Assembly: GCA_020073385.1 (NCBI GenBank) | Contig: JAIQFH010000029.1 | Coordinates: forward strand, 1 to 64,000 | Length of the DNA stretch: 64,000 nucleotides | Direction: 5' to 3' | Source of the DNA: Terriglobia bacterium | GTDB taxonomy: Bacteria; Acidobacteriota; Terriglobia; Terriglobales; Acidobacteriaceae | In this document: positions 26,134 to 34,229 of the stretch, piece after piece | Layout of the letters: every line of letters starts with the position of its first letter | Numbering within the stretch: the first letter of the stretch is position 1 | Notes under the pieces: generated by a model | Told to the model about the DNA's origin: nothing | Seen by the model: the letters and a program-made list of their open reading frames with translations, nothing else | Databases searched by the model: none | Program-made: the position numbers and the translations under genes

Positions 26134-27330
26134 TTAGCGACGGGCTGCGTCGGCGTCTGCGGCCAAGTCCTGGAGCAGTTGTGTGAACTGGGTCGACTGG
26201 CCGATGAAGAGGCCGTCGTTCGTCAAAGCTTTTACGGCGCCCATGGCGGCGCCGGCGGTTTCCGTCGGACGGATGATTGAGCACGGGGGAAGCTGCCGGC
26301 TGAGGAACGTTGTGGGCTCGGGCATGATCAGGTTGGTCTGGAAATTCTCGCCACCGAAGGGCGGAGAGTTGAGATCGGGGAACGTGACGGAGACGCCGGT
26401 TACGGGGTCGATCGCCGACAGCGGAACAGCATTCCCTGCCTTGTCCTGCCAGGTCTGGAAGTGGCAGATTTCGGTTCCGCCGATGCTCAGCAGAATGCGC
26501 AGAACTTCCACATTACTTGCACGCTGGGCAAGCATCGGATACAGGCTGCTTCCTCCTTGCTCGATCCACGGAAAGTGAAATCCTGCGGTGTAGCCGACTG
26601 CCTGTATGAAATTGGCATCGGCCGTATCGGCGTCGGTTCGGGGAATGGCGGTGTGCTGGCCCACGGCAAGCGTGGGAATGGCGTTGCGGAATTTGTCGCC
26701 GAGATCGGGGTTGCCTCTGCGGCTGCGATAACGAGTCCAGAAATCGGTGTGAATAGTGAGTTGTGTGAGATTCGTGAGGCGTCCGAAAGTCTTGTTCGAC
26801 CCGGTGGCCTGGCTCGAAGGCAAAGTACGAAACGCATCAAGATTGACCGTGTCCGCGCCCTTGGAAGCGAGATAAGCGTTGAGGAAGACTTCGTGACTCA
26901 GTTCATCCTCGGTGTTGTCGGAGATGTACTGGTTCATATCCTCGTCGAGTTGCAGGATGGCATTGGTGTAAGTGGTGTTTCCGCCGGTAGGGTGCGATGG
27001 ATATCCGGGAATCAACTTGCTGGCTAATCTCGAGACCTCTCCGTCCTGAACACCCGCGAGTTCGTTGTATTGCAGCCAGATGTCGCTCTCGATGATTTCC
27101 GCAGCGGCGACGAATCGCAGAATGGCGGCATCGCCTTTTCTGAGCGAGCCGCTTTTCTCTTGAGCGAAGGCGGGTACGCCCTTGCTGAGGAGGACGCTCC
27201 CGGCGGTGGCCGCGGCGCCGGCGATCATCGTGTTCTTAAGGAACGAGCGGCGATTCGATCGGCGGGCGGACGCCGTGTCCGTTGAAGGTCGGTTCGCGTC
27301 TGCGGTCGAGCGCGTTACTTCGTTGCTCAT
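26134..27330 (-). CDS. Tat-exported ferritin-like domain protein
   Basis: The start MSNEVTRSTADANR is preferred over a longer alternative at 27345. The 398-residue protein has a Tat motif RRSFLKNTMIAGAAATAG around 25-45. After processing, the ferritin-like bundle starts GDAAILRFVAAAEIIESDIWLQY. Metal-ligand-like residues are E in AAEIIE, then EDELSHEVFLNAYL, and HFQTW near 285. It may bind a di-iron centre and act in redox or metal storage outside the cytoplasm. Its neighbour is tatA, which fits export. Substrate and partners are unknown. Confidence 0.85.
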   Translation of the reverse strand: MSNEVTRSTADANRPSTDTASARRSNRRSFLKNTMIAGAAATAGSVLLSKGVPAFAQEKSGSLRKGDAAILRFVAAAEIIESDIWLQYNELAGVQDGEVSRLASKLIPGYPSHPTGGNTTYTNAILQLDEDMNQYISDNTEDELSHEVFLNAYLASKGADTVNLDAFRTLPSSQATGSNKTFGRLTNLTQLTIHTDFWTRYRSRRGNPDLGDKFRNAIPTLAVGQHTAIPRTDADTADANFIQAVGYTAGFHFPWIEQGGSSLYPMLAQRASNVEVLRILLSIGGTEICHFQTWQDKAGNAVPLSAIDPVTGVSVTFPDLNSPPFGGENFQTNLIMPEPTTFLSRQLPPCSIIRPTETAGAAMGAVKALTNDGLFIGQSTQFTQLLQDLAADADAARR

Positions 27331-27517
27331 GGTTCCATACTCCAAATGCTTGCGTTGAATTCCGCGATTTCAGCAGGGATTCGGGTCACGGTGAGGCAAG
27401 AGTAGGTTGGGCCCGCTGAGCGCTTGTCATCAGCGAGTCCGAGGATTGTAAAAGGTTGGTCCAGAGCGGGATCACTGCACGGTTCGACAGGGCAAACCGT
27501 GGTGGGTCGGGCAGCCT

Positions 27518-27910
27518 TCAGACTGCGGCGAGGGCACGCAGGCGTTCAAGGAAAACGTGAGAATCCAGGTGAGTGCCATTCATCGGGATGGCAGAGGCCA
27601 GCCGGAAGACAGCGTCATCCAGTACTGTTCCATGCTGCCATTCTGCCAACAAGCCTTGCCTGTAGAGAGAACGGAGCTGCGTATGCCGCAACCATACGGC
27701 CGGAAGGTTGGCCGTGCGGCTGCAAGCGCGGGCGGTCATCTCGATGCTGATCACTCCATCTTTACCGCAATAGCGCTTGGCTCTTTCCACGCACAATTCG
27801 TGGAGAGCCTTCAAGTCGTGCTCATCGACGGCCGGTATGGGGGCGCCTTCTTCTGCTGCCTTGATGAACTCGCGGAAGAACCTGAGTAGTTCCGCCTGCC
27901 GATCTGGCAT
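27518..27910 (-). CDS. Small protein of unknown function, operon with membrane protein
   Basis: The 130-residue protein starts MPDRQAELLRFFREFIKAAEE. It is helical and charged, with single cysteines at about 40, 48 and 63. The segment ACSRTANLPAVWLRHTQLRSLYRQG could be a helix-turn-helix, but no family is recognised. Its start is two bases after the stop of the upstream membrane-protein gene (27913), so the two are co-translated. Confidence 0.65.
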   Translation of the reverse strand: MPDRQAELLRFFREFIKAAEEGAPIPAVDEHDLKALHELCVERAKRYCGKDGVISIEMTARACSRTANLPAVWLRHTQLRSLYRQGLLAEWQHGTVLDDAVFRLASAIPMNGTHLDSHVFLERLRALAAV

Positions 27911-27912
27911 AG

Positions 27913-28671
27913 CTATGCCTCCATCCCGCTCTTCTCGAGAGCCGGCATTACCAGTTTACCGCTCAGGCCTCCGACGATGGCCCCAACCAAGATTGTCGCG
28001 ACGAGAGTGTATCCGCCTTCGATAATCAGCAGGTCCCGGGGAAGGCTTGTCATCGAAGGCAAGGTTGCCAGCGCTAGCGCGGCCCAGAGGAGCATGGCAG
28101 ACAGAATTCCCTGCCAGAATCCCTTTCGCGATAGCCAAGTCTGGAGCCATCCGACTCCATAGGCAAACAGCAGACAAGCAGCAACACTGAGCAGATGCGG
28201 TGAGTACCACATGAGCAACTGCTTCAACTGAGCCGGATTCAGGTCGAGGGCTGACATCCAGCGGTCGCGGAAGAGGTACGGAGAATGCCAGATCATGCCG
28301 ACATACCAAGCGGCAAAGGCAGCGATCAAGATCGGGAAATGGTAGATCTGGCGGATCGCCCTGGACGGTTGGACTTCTCCCTCGGTGTACGGTTGGTTGC
28401 ACAGGGCCTCTGGAAGGCATCCCTGGGCACATTTGATGCGAGCCGGCCAGCGGGTACAGTCGGAGAGTCGGAAGTTGGAAGCGTCGCGGAGGGCGGCCAC
28501 AGCGGCCTGTGTCGCATCGATCGTGACGCCGACCTGTTGATGGGTTTCTGGGCAGACAACTGCGCGCGGAGCGGAATATTTGTGATGGACTTCACGCGCC
28601 AACAGCGCCGGCATAAGGAGGATGAGCGCTAAGATCAATAGGAAGAACGCAAGACCAAATATCAGCAGCAT
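27913..28671 (-). CDS. Integral membrane protein of unknown function
   Basis: The ATG at 28671 with GAGGAGG six bases upstream is chosen over the ATG at 28692. The 252-residue protein has an N-terminal membrane helix (MLLIFGLAFFLLILALILLMPALL). A periplasmic region carries cysteines (CPETHQ, SDCTRWPARIKCAQGCLPEALC). Four further membrane helices follow, roughly 110-128, 145-165, 175-200 and 210-240. The C-terminal half resembles small DUF1761-type membrane proteins. The Cys-rich loop suggests disulfides. It forms an operon with the 130-residue protein downstream. Confidence 0.7.
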   Translation of the reverse strand: MLLIFGLAFFLLILALILLMPALLAREVHHKYSAPRAVVCPETHQQVGVTIDATQAAVAALRDASNFRLSDCTRWPARIKCAQGCLPEALCNQPYTEGEVQPSRAIRQIYHFPILIAAFAAWYVGMIWHSPYLFRDRWMSALDLNPAQLKQLLMWYSPHLLSVAACLLFAYGVGWLQTWLSRKGFWQGILSAMLLWAALALATLPSMTSLPRDLLIIEGGYTLVATILVGAIVGGLSGKLVMPALEKSGMEA

Positions 28672-28869
28672 GACGTGCCTCCTCAGCAGCAACGTTCTTC
28701 AGTGCACGAGCTTCCTGATTGAATCGTAGGGCCGAGTTGAAGGGCAGTCTGTGAGTAGGATCACGGGCTGGGTCCCAGGGGAAACGTTCAAAATACCGAT
28801 CAATTGTTTTTGGTCGTCGCGCCAAAGGAGAGAGCTGGGTTAGTATCGAATACTCACAGGAGAACATGA

Positions 28870-29412
28870 ATGCGAAAGTTCCTCTTCGGTGTGATCATCG
28901 GGTTGGCGTTGCTTCCGATCGCGGTGTACTTCTATTTCTCGAAGGGAGTCGCGCCGGTGGGGACGTCGGCACCTCCGATGCCGTTTGAGAAGACGCTTGC
29001 GCGCATGGCTCTGCACGCGCGGCTGGAGAAAGAGATGCCGAAGACAGTGCCGATCGCCGCCGATGAAGCGGCATACACCGCTGGAGCACAGGTTTATAAA
29101 GAGAATTGTGCGGTATGTCACGGGGTGCCCGGGCAGCCGCAGACGGCGATCGCCCGTGGGATGTTTCCGGATCCGCCAAAGCTGATGGAGGGGAAAGGCG
29201 TGACGGATGATGCTCCGGGAGAGACGTATTGGAAAGTGTCGGGAGGCATCCGGATGACGGGCATGCCAGGATTTGAGAAGACCCTCTCAACCGCGCAGAT
29301 GTGGCAGGTGAGTCTGCTGTGCGCGAATGCGGATAAGATGCCGGCAGCGGTAAAGGATATTTTGACCGGAGTTCCGCCGACTCCCGCGGCCGCACCCGTG
29401 GTGAAGAAATAG
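28870..29412 (+). CDS. c-type cytochrome, membrane-anchored
   Basis: The 180-residue protein starts MRKFLFGVIIGLALLPIAVYFYF, an uncleaved signal anchor. One haem site, CAVCHG, lies near residue 81. The conserved GGIRMTGMPGF provides a Met ligand, and SLLCANADKMP ends the domain, which is followed by a Pro/Ala tail. It is the cytochrome c class used as a periplasmic electron carrier or as a fused donor domain. The gene stands about 80 bp before a TPR gene on the same strand, with no clear redox operon. Confidence 0.9.
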   Translation: MRKFLFGVIIGLALLPIAVYFYFSKGVAPVGTSAPPMPFEKTLARMALHARLEKEMPKTVPIAADEAAYTAGAQVYKENCAVCHGVPGQPQTAIARGMFPDPPKLMEGKGVTDDAPGETYWKVSGGIRMTGMPGFEKTLSTAQMWQVSLLCANADKMPAAVKDILTGVPPTPAAAPVVKK

Positions 29413-29493
29413 AGGAAGCAGGGCCAGAGGTCAGAAACACATTCTCCCGAGGTTCCGGGCATACCTTCTGCGCGCTAGAGTGCGCGTTCAAGC

Positions 29494-30231
29494 ATGGGAT
29501 CATTTCTGTTGTTCGCGTTTTCGTGGTGGGCAATCGCGCTTCGGATCGTGGCCATCATCCACTTCATCCGGCGGCGGCCGAATTTCTTTTGGATCTGGGT
29601 GATTCTCTTTCATTGGATCGGAGCGCTGATCTACATCGCGGTGGAAGTTATTCCGGACGCGGGGCTGCTGCGGAGTTCGTTTCAGGTGTTTCCGCGGCGC
29701 CGAAGGATACAGGAACTAGAGAGGGTAATCCTCGACAATCCGTCGGCGGGAAATTACGAGGAGCTCGGGTTGCTGTACCTGGACGATGGGAATTTTGTCC
29801 GGGCGCGAGCGTGCTACGACCGGGCCATCTCGTCGCGAACCGATCATGTGGATCCGTTTTACCGGCGCGGAATCGCCGAAATCGAGTTGGGAGACTTTGC
29901 GGCCGCGGTGCCCGACCTGCAGCGGGCGGTCACCTCTGATGCTGATTACGACTTTCATCGGGCCAAGGGACTGCTGGCCTGGGCGTATGCGAAGACCGGA
30001 CAGAACGACAAGGCCGATGCGATGTTTCGCGAGGCGACGCGGATCTCGACTCTTTCGGAGACCTATTACCACTACGCGTTGTACTTAGAGTCGCAAGGGC
30101 GGAATGCGGAGGCCAGGATCTGGGCGCAGAGGATTCTGGAGAAGAAACCGACGATGCCGCGATATCTGCGGCGACGGGAGCGGCCATGGTTTCGCAAGGC
30201 CAGCGGGCTATTAGGGAGATTGCCGGCATAG
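29494..30231 (+). CDS. Membrane-anchored TPR protein
   Basis: The 245-residue protein has two N-terminal membrane helices (about 3-22 and 30-52; GSFLLFAFSWWAIALRIV and NFFWIWVILFHWIGALIYI). About four TPR units follow between residues 80 and 215, recognisable by YEELGLLYLDDGNFVRARACY, DPFYRRGIAEIELGDFAAAV and AWAYAKTGQNDKADAMF. The TPR part should be a protein-protein interaction scaffold at the cytoplasmic face. Neighbouring genes give no specific clue to its partner. Confidence 0.85.
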   Translation: MGSFLLFAFSWWAIALRIVAIIHFIRRRPNFFWIWVILFHWIGALIYIAVEVIPDAGLLRSSFQVFPRRRRIQELERVILDNPSAGNYEELGLLYLDDGNFVRARACYDRAISSRTDHVDPFYRRGIAEIELGDFAAAVPDLQRAVTSDADYDFHRAKGLLAWAYAKTGQNDKADAMFREATRISTLSETYYHYALYLESQGRNAEARIWAQRILEKKPTMPRYLRRRERPWFRKASGLLGRLPA

Positions 30232-30300
30232 CACCGGGGCTAAAGCCCTTCGTACCTTCGCCATAACGCGGCGCTTAAGCGCCGCTCTTCCACGGACTCA
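30232..30300. repeat. Palindromic intergenic repeat
   Basis: A perfect 18-bp palindrome GCGGCGCTTAAGCGCCGC lies at 30268-30285. It is preceded by GGGGCTAAAGCCC (30236-30249), another short palindrome. It lies directly after the TPR gene, and the related word GCTTTAGCCC recurs at about 30357-30366. It looks like one of the dispersed gene-end hairpins of the window but has a different sequence. Confidence 0.7.
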
Positions 30301-30366
30301 CCAACATTTTCAACTGCGCGAGCATCCCGCCTTTCGCAAGAACAGAGGCTGCCCCGCTTTAGCCCA

Positions 30367-30777
30367 CTACGGACAGGTCAGCGTTCCTTGGCCGGTAACT
30401 ACCGTTTGGGTTCCGTTGTTGGCAGAGGCGCTGGCTACGACCTCAACACTTCCTGTAACGTTCGAAACGCATTGCACGGTCACGGTTCCGGTTGCGGTCG
30501 AGACTACATTGGCGATGGTCTGGTTGGAGGGATTGGCTACCGAGAAACTGCCGGAATACGGACCCTGGAATGTCACCGGGCCGCTGAGGGGCGGAAGGCT
30601 GAATTGGCCGGTTGCGGTGAAAATCACCTGGCCGTTTGGAAAATTGACGGCATCTGCCGCGGTGGGCGTGACCGTGATGGCGGTGAGAACACGGCCGGAA
30701 TTAGGGTTGACGGAGTTGCAGGAGATGAGCGGAAGCGCGATTAGAAATCCGAGAATAGGTGGGCGACGAATTTTCAT
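30367..30777 (-). CDS. Small Ig-like lipoprotein
   Basis: The 136-residue protein has a lipobox (ALPLISCNS, Cys about 20). The rest is beta-rich and contains typical Ig/Big-like phrases (LTAITVTPTAADAVNFPNGQVIFTATG; TVTVQCVSNVTGSVEVVASAS). It should be a small surface-exposed domain. No enzymatic motif is present. Confidence 0.75.
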   Translation of the reverse strand: MKIRRPPILGFLIALPLISCNSVNPNSGRVLTAITVTPTAADAVNFPNGQVIFTATGQFSLPPLSGPVTFQGPYSGSFSVANPSNQTIANVVSTATGTVTVQCVSNVTGSVEVVASASANNGTQTVVTGQGTLTCP

Positions 30778-30872
30778 AACCGAAAAACTATCCTATCTCA
30801 CAATCAGCCGACGAATTAAATGCCGGCATTCCTTCAAAGACTAAAGCCTGCGCATCTATTGGGTCTGAACGG

Positions 30873-30896
30873 GACGACTGAAGTCGTGCCCCACCC
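30873..30896. repeat. Short hairpin related to the GTGCCCCACCC family
   Basis: The stem ACGACT-GA-AGTCGT is flanked by GGG and GCCCCACCCAAAAC. The flank matches the left arms of family A, so this may be a partial copy. Its role as a terminator is doubtful. Confidence 0.4.
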
Positions 30897-30963
30897 AAAA
30901 CACTTTACGGGATAAGTTCGCGACAGCGCAAAGAGGGGCTGCGAGTGGGTGGTACCATGAAGG

Positions 30964-31824
30964 ATGGTGACGCTTTCCAACATCCGCCTGCTGGCGACCG
31001 ATATCGACGGGACGCTGCTGAACCCACAATTCCAGATTTCCGAGGGCGATCTGACCGCCCTGCGGCGGGCTCAAGCGGCAGGAATCGAGATTGTGCTGGT
31101 TACCGGGCGGCGGCATACTTTCGCGCTGCCGATCGCGAAGCAGCTGGGATTCGATCTGTGGCTGATCAGTTCGAATGGCGCGGTGACGCGGTCGCTGAGC
31201 GGGGAGACCTTTCACCGGGACATGATGCCGGCTGAGACCTGCCGCAAACTATGTGGGGCCATGCAAGAGTTCCGGGGAAACACCGTTCTGACCTTTGACA
31301 AGGAGACCAAGGGAGCCATTGTGCTCGAGAGGATGGATGAACTCGGGGCCAGCATCCGGCGCTGGCTCGAGAAGAACATGGAGTACATTGAGTTCGTAGT
31401 GCCGATCGAGAATGCTCTGGTCACAAATCCAGTCCAGGCAATGTTTTGCGGGACCATGGTCCGTATGAACACGGCTCTGCGGGCCCTGGAGCAGGTGGGC
31501 ATGGACGGGCTGGTGACGGTGCTACGGACCGAGTATCCGGTGCGGGATCTGTCGATGATTGACGTGTTGAACGCAGGCTGTTCCAAGGGGCATGCCCTGG
31601 AGCGCTGGGCGGCTTACCGGGGGTACCGGCGCGAAGAGGTCATGGCCGTCGGTGACAACCATAATGACGTGGAGATGCTTGAGTTTGCGGGGCATCCGGT
31701 TATCATGGGAAATGCGTGTGAGGAGCTCCGGGCCCGGGGGTGGCGGGTGACACGCGGGAACCATGAGTGCGGGGTGGCGGCGGCGGTGGAGCTGGCATTG
31801 GGGCAAAGCGTCGTTGGTCGTTAG
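30964..31824 (+). CDS. HAD-superfamily phosphatase, Cof type
   Basis: The 286-residue protein starts MVTLSNIRLLATDIDGTLL. Motif I is DIDGT, motif II LVTGRR, motif III a Lys in CSKGHAL, and motif IV VGDNHNDVEML. A large cap domain inserts between motifs II and III (about residues 80-200). It is a sugar- or nucleotide-phosphate phosphatase of the Cof/YidA group; the substrate is not predictable. It lies about 65 bp before the transglycosylase gene in the same direction. Confidence 0.9.
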   Translation: MVTLSNIRLLATDIDGTLLNPQFQISEGDLTALRRAQAAGIEIVLVTGRRHTFALPIAKQLGFDLWLISSNGAVTRSLSGETFHRDMMPAETCRKLCGAMQEFRGNTVLTFDKETKGAIVLERMDELGASIRRWLEKNMEYIEFVVPIENALVTNPVQAMFCGTMVRMNTALRALEQVGMDGLVTVLRTEYPVRDLSMIDVLNAGCSKGHALERWAAYRGYRREEVMAVGDNHNDVEMLEFAGHPVIMGNACEELRARGWRVTRGNHECGVAAAVELALGQSVVGR

Positions 31825-31889
31825 TAGTTCGTCGTGAGCAATGCTGCAGTGGTATTGGCCGCTGTTTTCAAATCGGTCGCTGTTTTCGA

Positions 31890-32729
31890 ATGAAGATTCG
31901 CTCTTCACAATCCGTCGCGTGGATCGTCACGATCATCGTGGCGGCACTTCCCTGCTTTGCGGGTGAAGTTGCTGTGCTCAAGAATGGATTCGCCATCAAG
32001 CATGAACGGCGGGAGATCGTGGGCGAATTGACGCGGCTGTACGTGAGCGCGGACGGATCGAGTTTCATAGATGTTCCGACGTCCGAGATAGAACACTTCG
32101 AGCAGGCTCCAGAGGAACCCGTAGAGGATCCACCTTCCCCCGACAACGCAAGGGGCGTGGGAGCTAAACCGATCTCGAGTGGCAGACCTGCTGCTTTTTC
32201 TGCACGGCCCGTGACTAATCTTTCGCAGGTCGTAAATGAGGCAAGCGGGCGGTACAGGCTAGATCCCGATCTTGTGAATAGTGTGATCAAGGCGGAGAGC
32301 GGGTTCAACGTGCGAGCGGTATCGCCGAAGGGTGCGCAGGGCTTAATGCAGCTCATGCCGGGAACAGCTTCGCAACTGGGAGTCCCGAATGCTTTCGACC
32401 CGCAGGCGAATGTCGAGGGCGGGACGAGGTATCTGCGAGAGTTGCTGGAACGGTACAACTTCGACCTGGTGAAGGCACTGGCAGCCTACAACGCCGGGCC
32501 GCAACGCGTGGAACAGTTTGGCGGAGTGCCTCCTTATTATGAGACGCGAGCTTACGTCGCCAGGATCGTGAAGGACTTCAACAAGAAGAAGATCGCGCAG
32601 GGGAAGGCCGTAACCCCGCAGAATAATGTGGCGCAGAAGAAAGGCGGCAGAACGAATCCACCTGTCACGGCGAAGAGCAATTCCAAGAGCGTCAGTAAGA
32701 CTACCGTGGCCTCGACGCAAGGCAAGTGA
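31890..32729 (+). CDS. Periplasmic lytic transglycosylase (Slt family)
   Basis: The 279-residue protein has a signal peptide (MKIRSSQSVAWIVTIIVAALP). An N-terminal segment with LKNGFAIKHERREIVGE is reminiscent of small binding domains. The catalytic domain starts near 115: Glu in VIKAESGFNVRAVS, then SPKGAQGLMQLMPGTA, NVEGGTRYL and AAYNAGP. This is the goose-type-like lysozyme fold that cleaves peptidoglycan with formation of 1,6-anhydromuropeptides. The C terminus is a basic, Lys/Asn/Thr-rich tail. A longer frame starting upstream has no signal peptide and is not preferred. Confidence 0.92.
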   Translation: MKIRSSQSVAWIVTIIVAALPCFAGEVAVLKNGFAIKHERREIVGELTRLYVSADGSSFIDVPTSEIEHFEQAPEEPVEDPPSPDNARGVGAKPISSGRPAAFSARPVTNLSQVVNEASGRYRLDPDLVNSVIKAESGFNVRAVSPKGAQGLMQLMPGTASQLGVPNAFDPQANVEGGTRYLRELLERYNFDLVKALAAYNAGPQRVEQFGGVPPYYETRAYVARIVKDFNKKKIAQGKAVTPQNNVAQKKGGRTNPPVTAKSNSKSVSKTTVASTQGK

Positions 32730-32888
32730 ATCTCATCTCGCAGTGCCCTCCGCAGTCTTTCAGTTCACTCCATTCTTAGTCATTCCCTTGCGGGTTACGG
32801 GTTTGACCCTGATGGCGGGGTCGTTTACCTTTGTGTTGCCGTTTCCCACTTCGCGTTGCGGGGACCGCGGCGCGGAGCCTTCCCCTTC

Positions 32889-33947
32889 ATGGACAAGAAA
32901 CGTATTCTGGCCAGCGTGGTGGTGTTCTGCATCCTGGCAGTTCTTATTTATCTGCAATACCGGCATTGGCGCACTTTTGACTGGGGCACGTTCTGGAGCC
33001 AGACGCACCGCATCAAGAAGTGGCATGTTTTGCACGGGATAGCGCTGATTTACCTGGGCTATTTCATGCGCGCGATCCGGTGGAAGATTTTTCTGCAACC
33101 GGTGCGACCGAAAACAAGGGTGGCCGAATTATTGTCGCCGACGCTGATCGGCTTCACTGGACTCGCTCTTCTAGGCCGGGCCGGCGAATTCATTCGGCCA
33201 TACTTGATCGCGCGGCGAACGGACCTGCCGGTTTCTTCTCAACTGGCGGTGTGGGCGATCGAACGAATTTTCGACGCAGGCGCATTTGCGGTGCTGACGA
33301 TTCTCGCTATTTTTCTGCCCAGCGCCTTGCAATCTATTCCGCATCCCGAGTATTACGCGTGGTTTCAGAAGGCGGGGTTTCTGCTGACCGCGTTGGTCGC
33401 AGGAGGAGCGATTACCGCGGTAGTGGTGCGGCGAAAAGGTGACTCCGTTGCGGATTGGGTCGAAATGCGGTTCGCTCATCTGCCTTCGAACTTCGGGCAC
33501 AAGCTGGCAGAAAAAGTGCGCGAGTTTGGGACAGGATTGAACACGATTCATGGTGCAGTCTCGTTGCTGCTGCTGACGGCGGTTTCGGTGGGAATGTGGT
33601 ACGTAATCGCGCTGGCCTATCAAGAGGTCACGCACTCCTACGGCGTCGATGCTTTACAGATTCCAGTTTCGCAACTGCTGATCGTGATTTTGGCGAGCAT
33701 GGTGGGATCGATCCTGCAACTGCCAGCCGTCGGAGGTGGTTCGCAGGTGGCAACCATTACGATTCTCTCGCACGTGTTCGATGTCCCTCCGGAGATGGCG
33801 GCGAGCTGCGGCATCCTGCTGTGGCTGGTGACGTTTGCAGCCGTTGTGCCGGTGGGTCTACTGCTGGCACACAGAGAGAGGCTGTCCCTGCGCAAGCTGT
33901 CGGAAGAAAGCCATCATGCAGAGGAACCGGATCGTCCGATTTCGTGA
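32889..33947 (+). CDS. Flippase-like/lysylphosphatidylglycerol-synthase-type membrane protein
   Basis: The 352-residue protein starts MDKKRILASVVVFCILAVLIYL and has about eight membrane helices. The motif LLGRAGEFIRPYLIARR and the C-terminal QLPAVGGGSQVATI are characteristic of the UPF0104/AglD/MprF N-terminal family. These proteins are thought to move lipids or lipid-linked sugars. It is downstream of a transglycosylase gene, which fits envelope function. No soluble synthase domain is attached. Confidence 0.85.
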   Translation: MDKKRILASVVVFCILAVLIYLQYRHWRTFDWGTFWSQTHRIKKWHVLHGIALIYLGYFMRAIRWKIFLQPVRPKTRVAELLSPTLIGFTGLALLGRAGEFIRPYLIARRTDLPVSSQLAVWAIERIFDAGAFAVLTILAIFLPSALQSIPHPEYYAWFQKAGFLLTALVAGGAITAVVVRRKGDSVADWVEMRFAHLPSNFGHKLAEKVREFGTGLNTIHGAVSLLLLTAVSVGMWYVIALAYQEVTHSYGVDALQIPVSQLLIVILASMVGSILQLPAVGGGSQVATITILSHVFDVPPEMAASCGILLWLVTFAAVVPVGLLLAHRERLSLRKLSEESHHAEEPDRPIS

Positions 33948-34229
33948 TCCTGTTTTCTCGCTTCGCCAGCCGGATTCGCCGTGCCAAAACCTCTTCCCCG
34001 GTGATTGTCGGAACGATCGCATGGAGAATTTCCCACTGGCAAGTCCACGGCCCGCGGAATGCAAAAATCATGGTTGCCATATGTTTCTGGGAGGAGTGTC
34101 CTTCTTTGCGGCTGATCCGGATGAGGATTACCGCAGCGAGGACAACAAAACAGTCGAACAACAGGCATTTTGTTTGTCAGGTCAAACGTTGCATGGCCTA
34201 CAAGCAAAACGGATTGACTGGATCTCACC

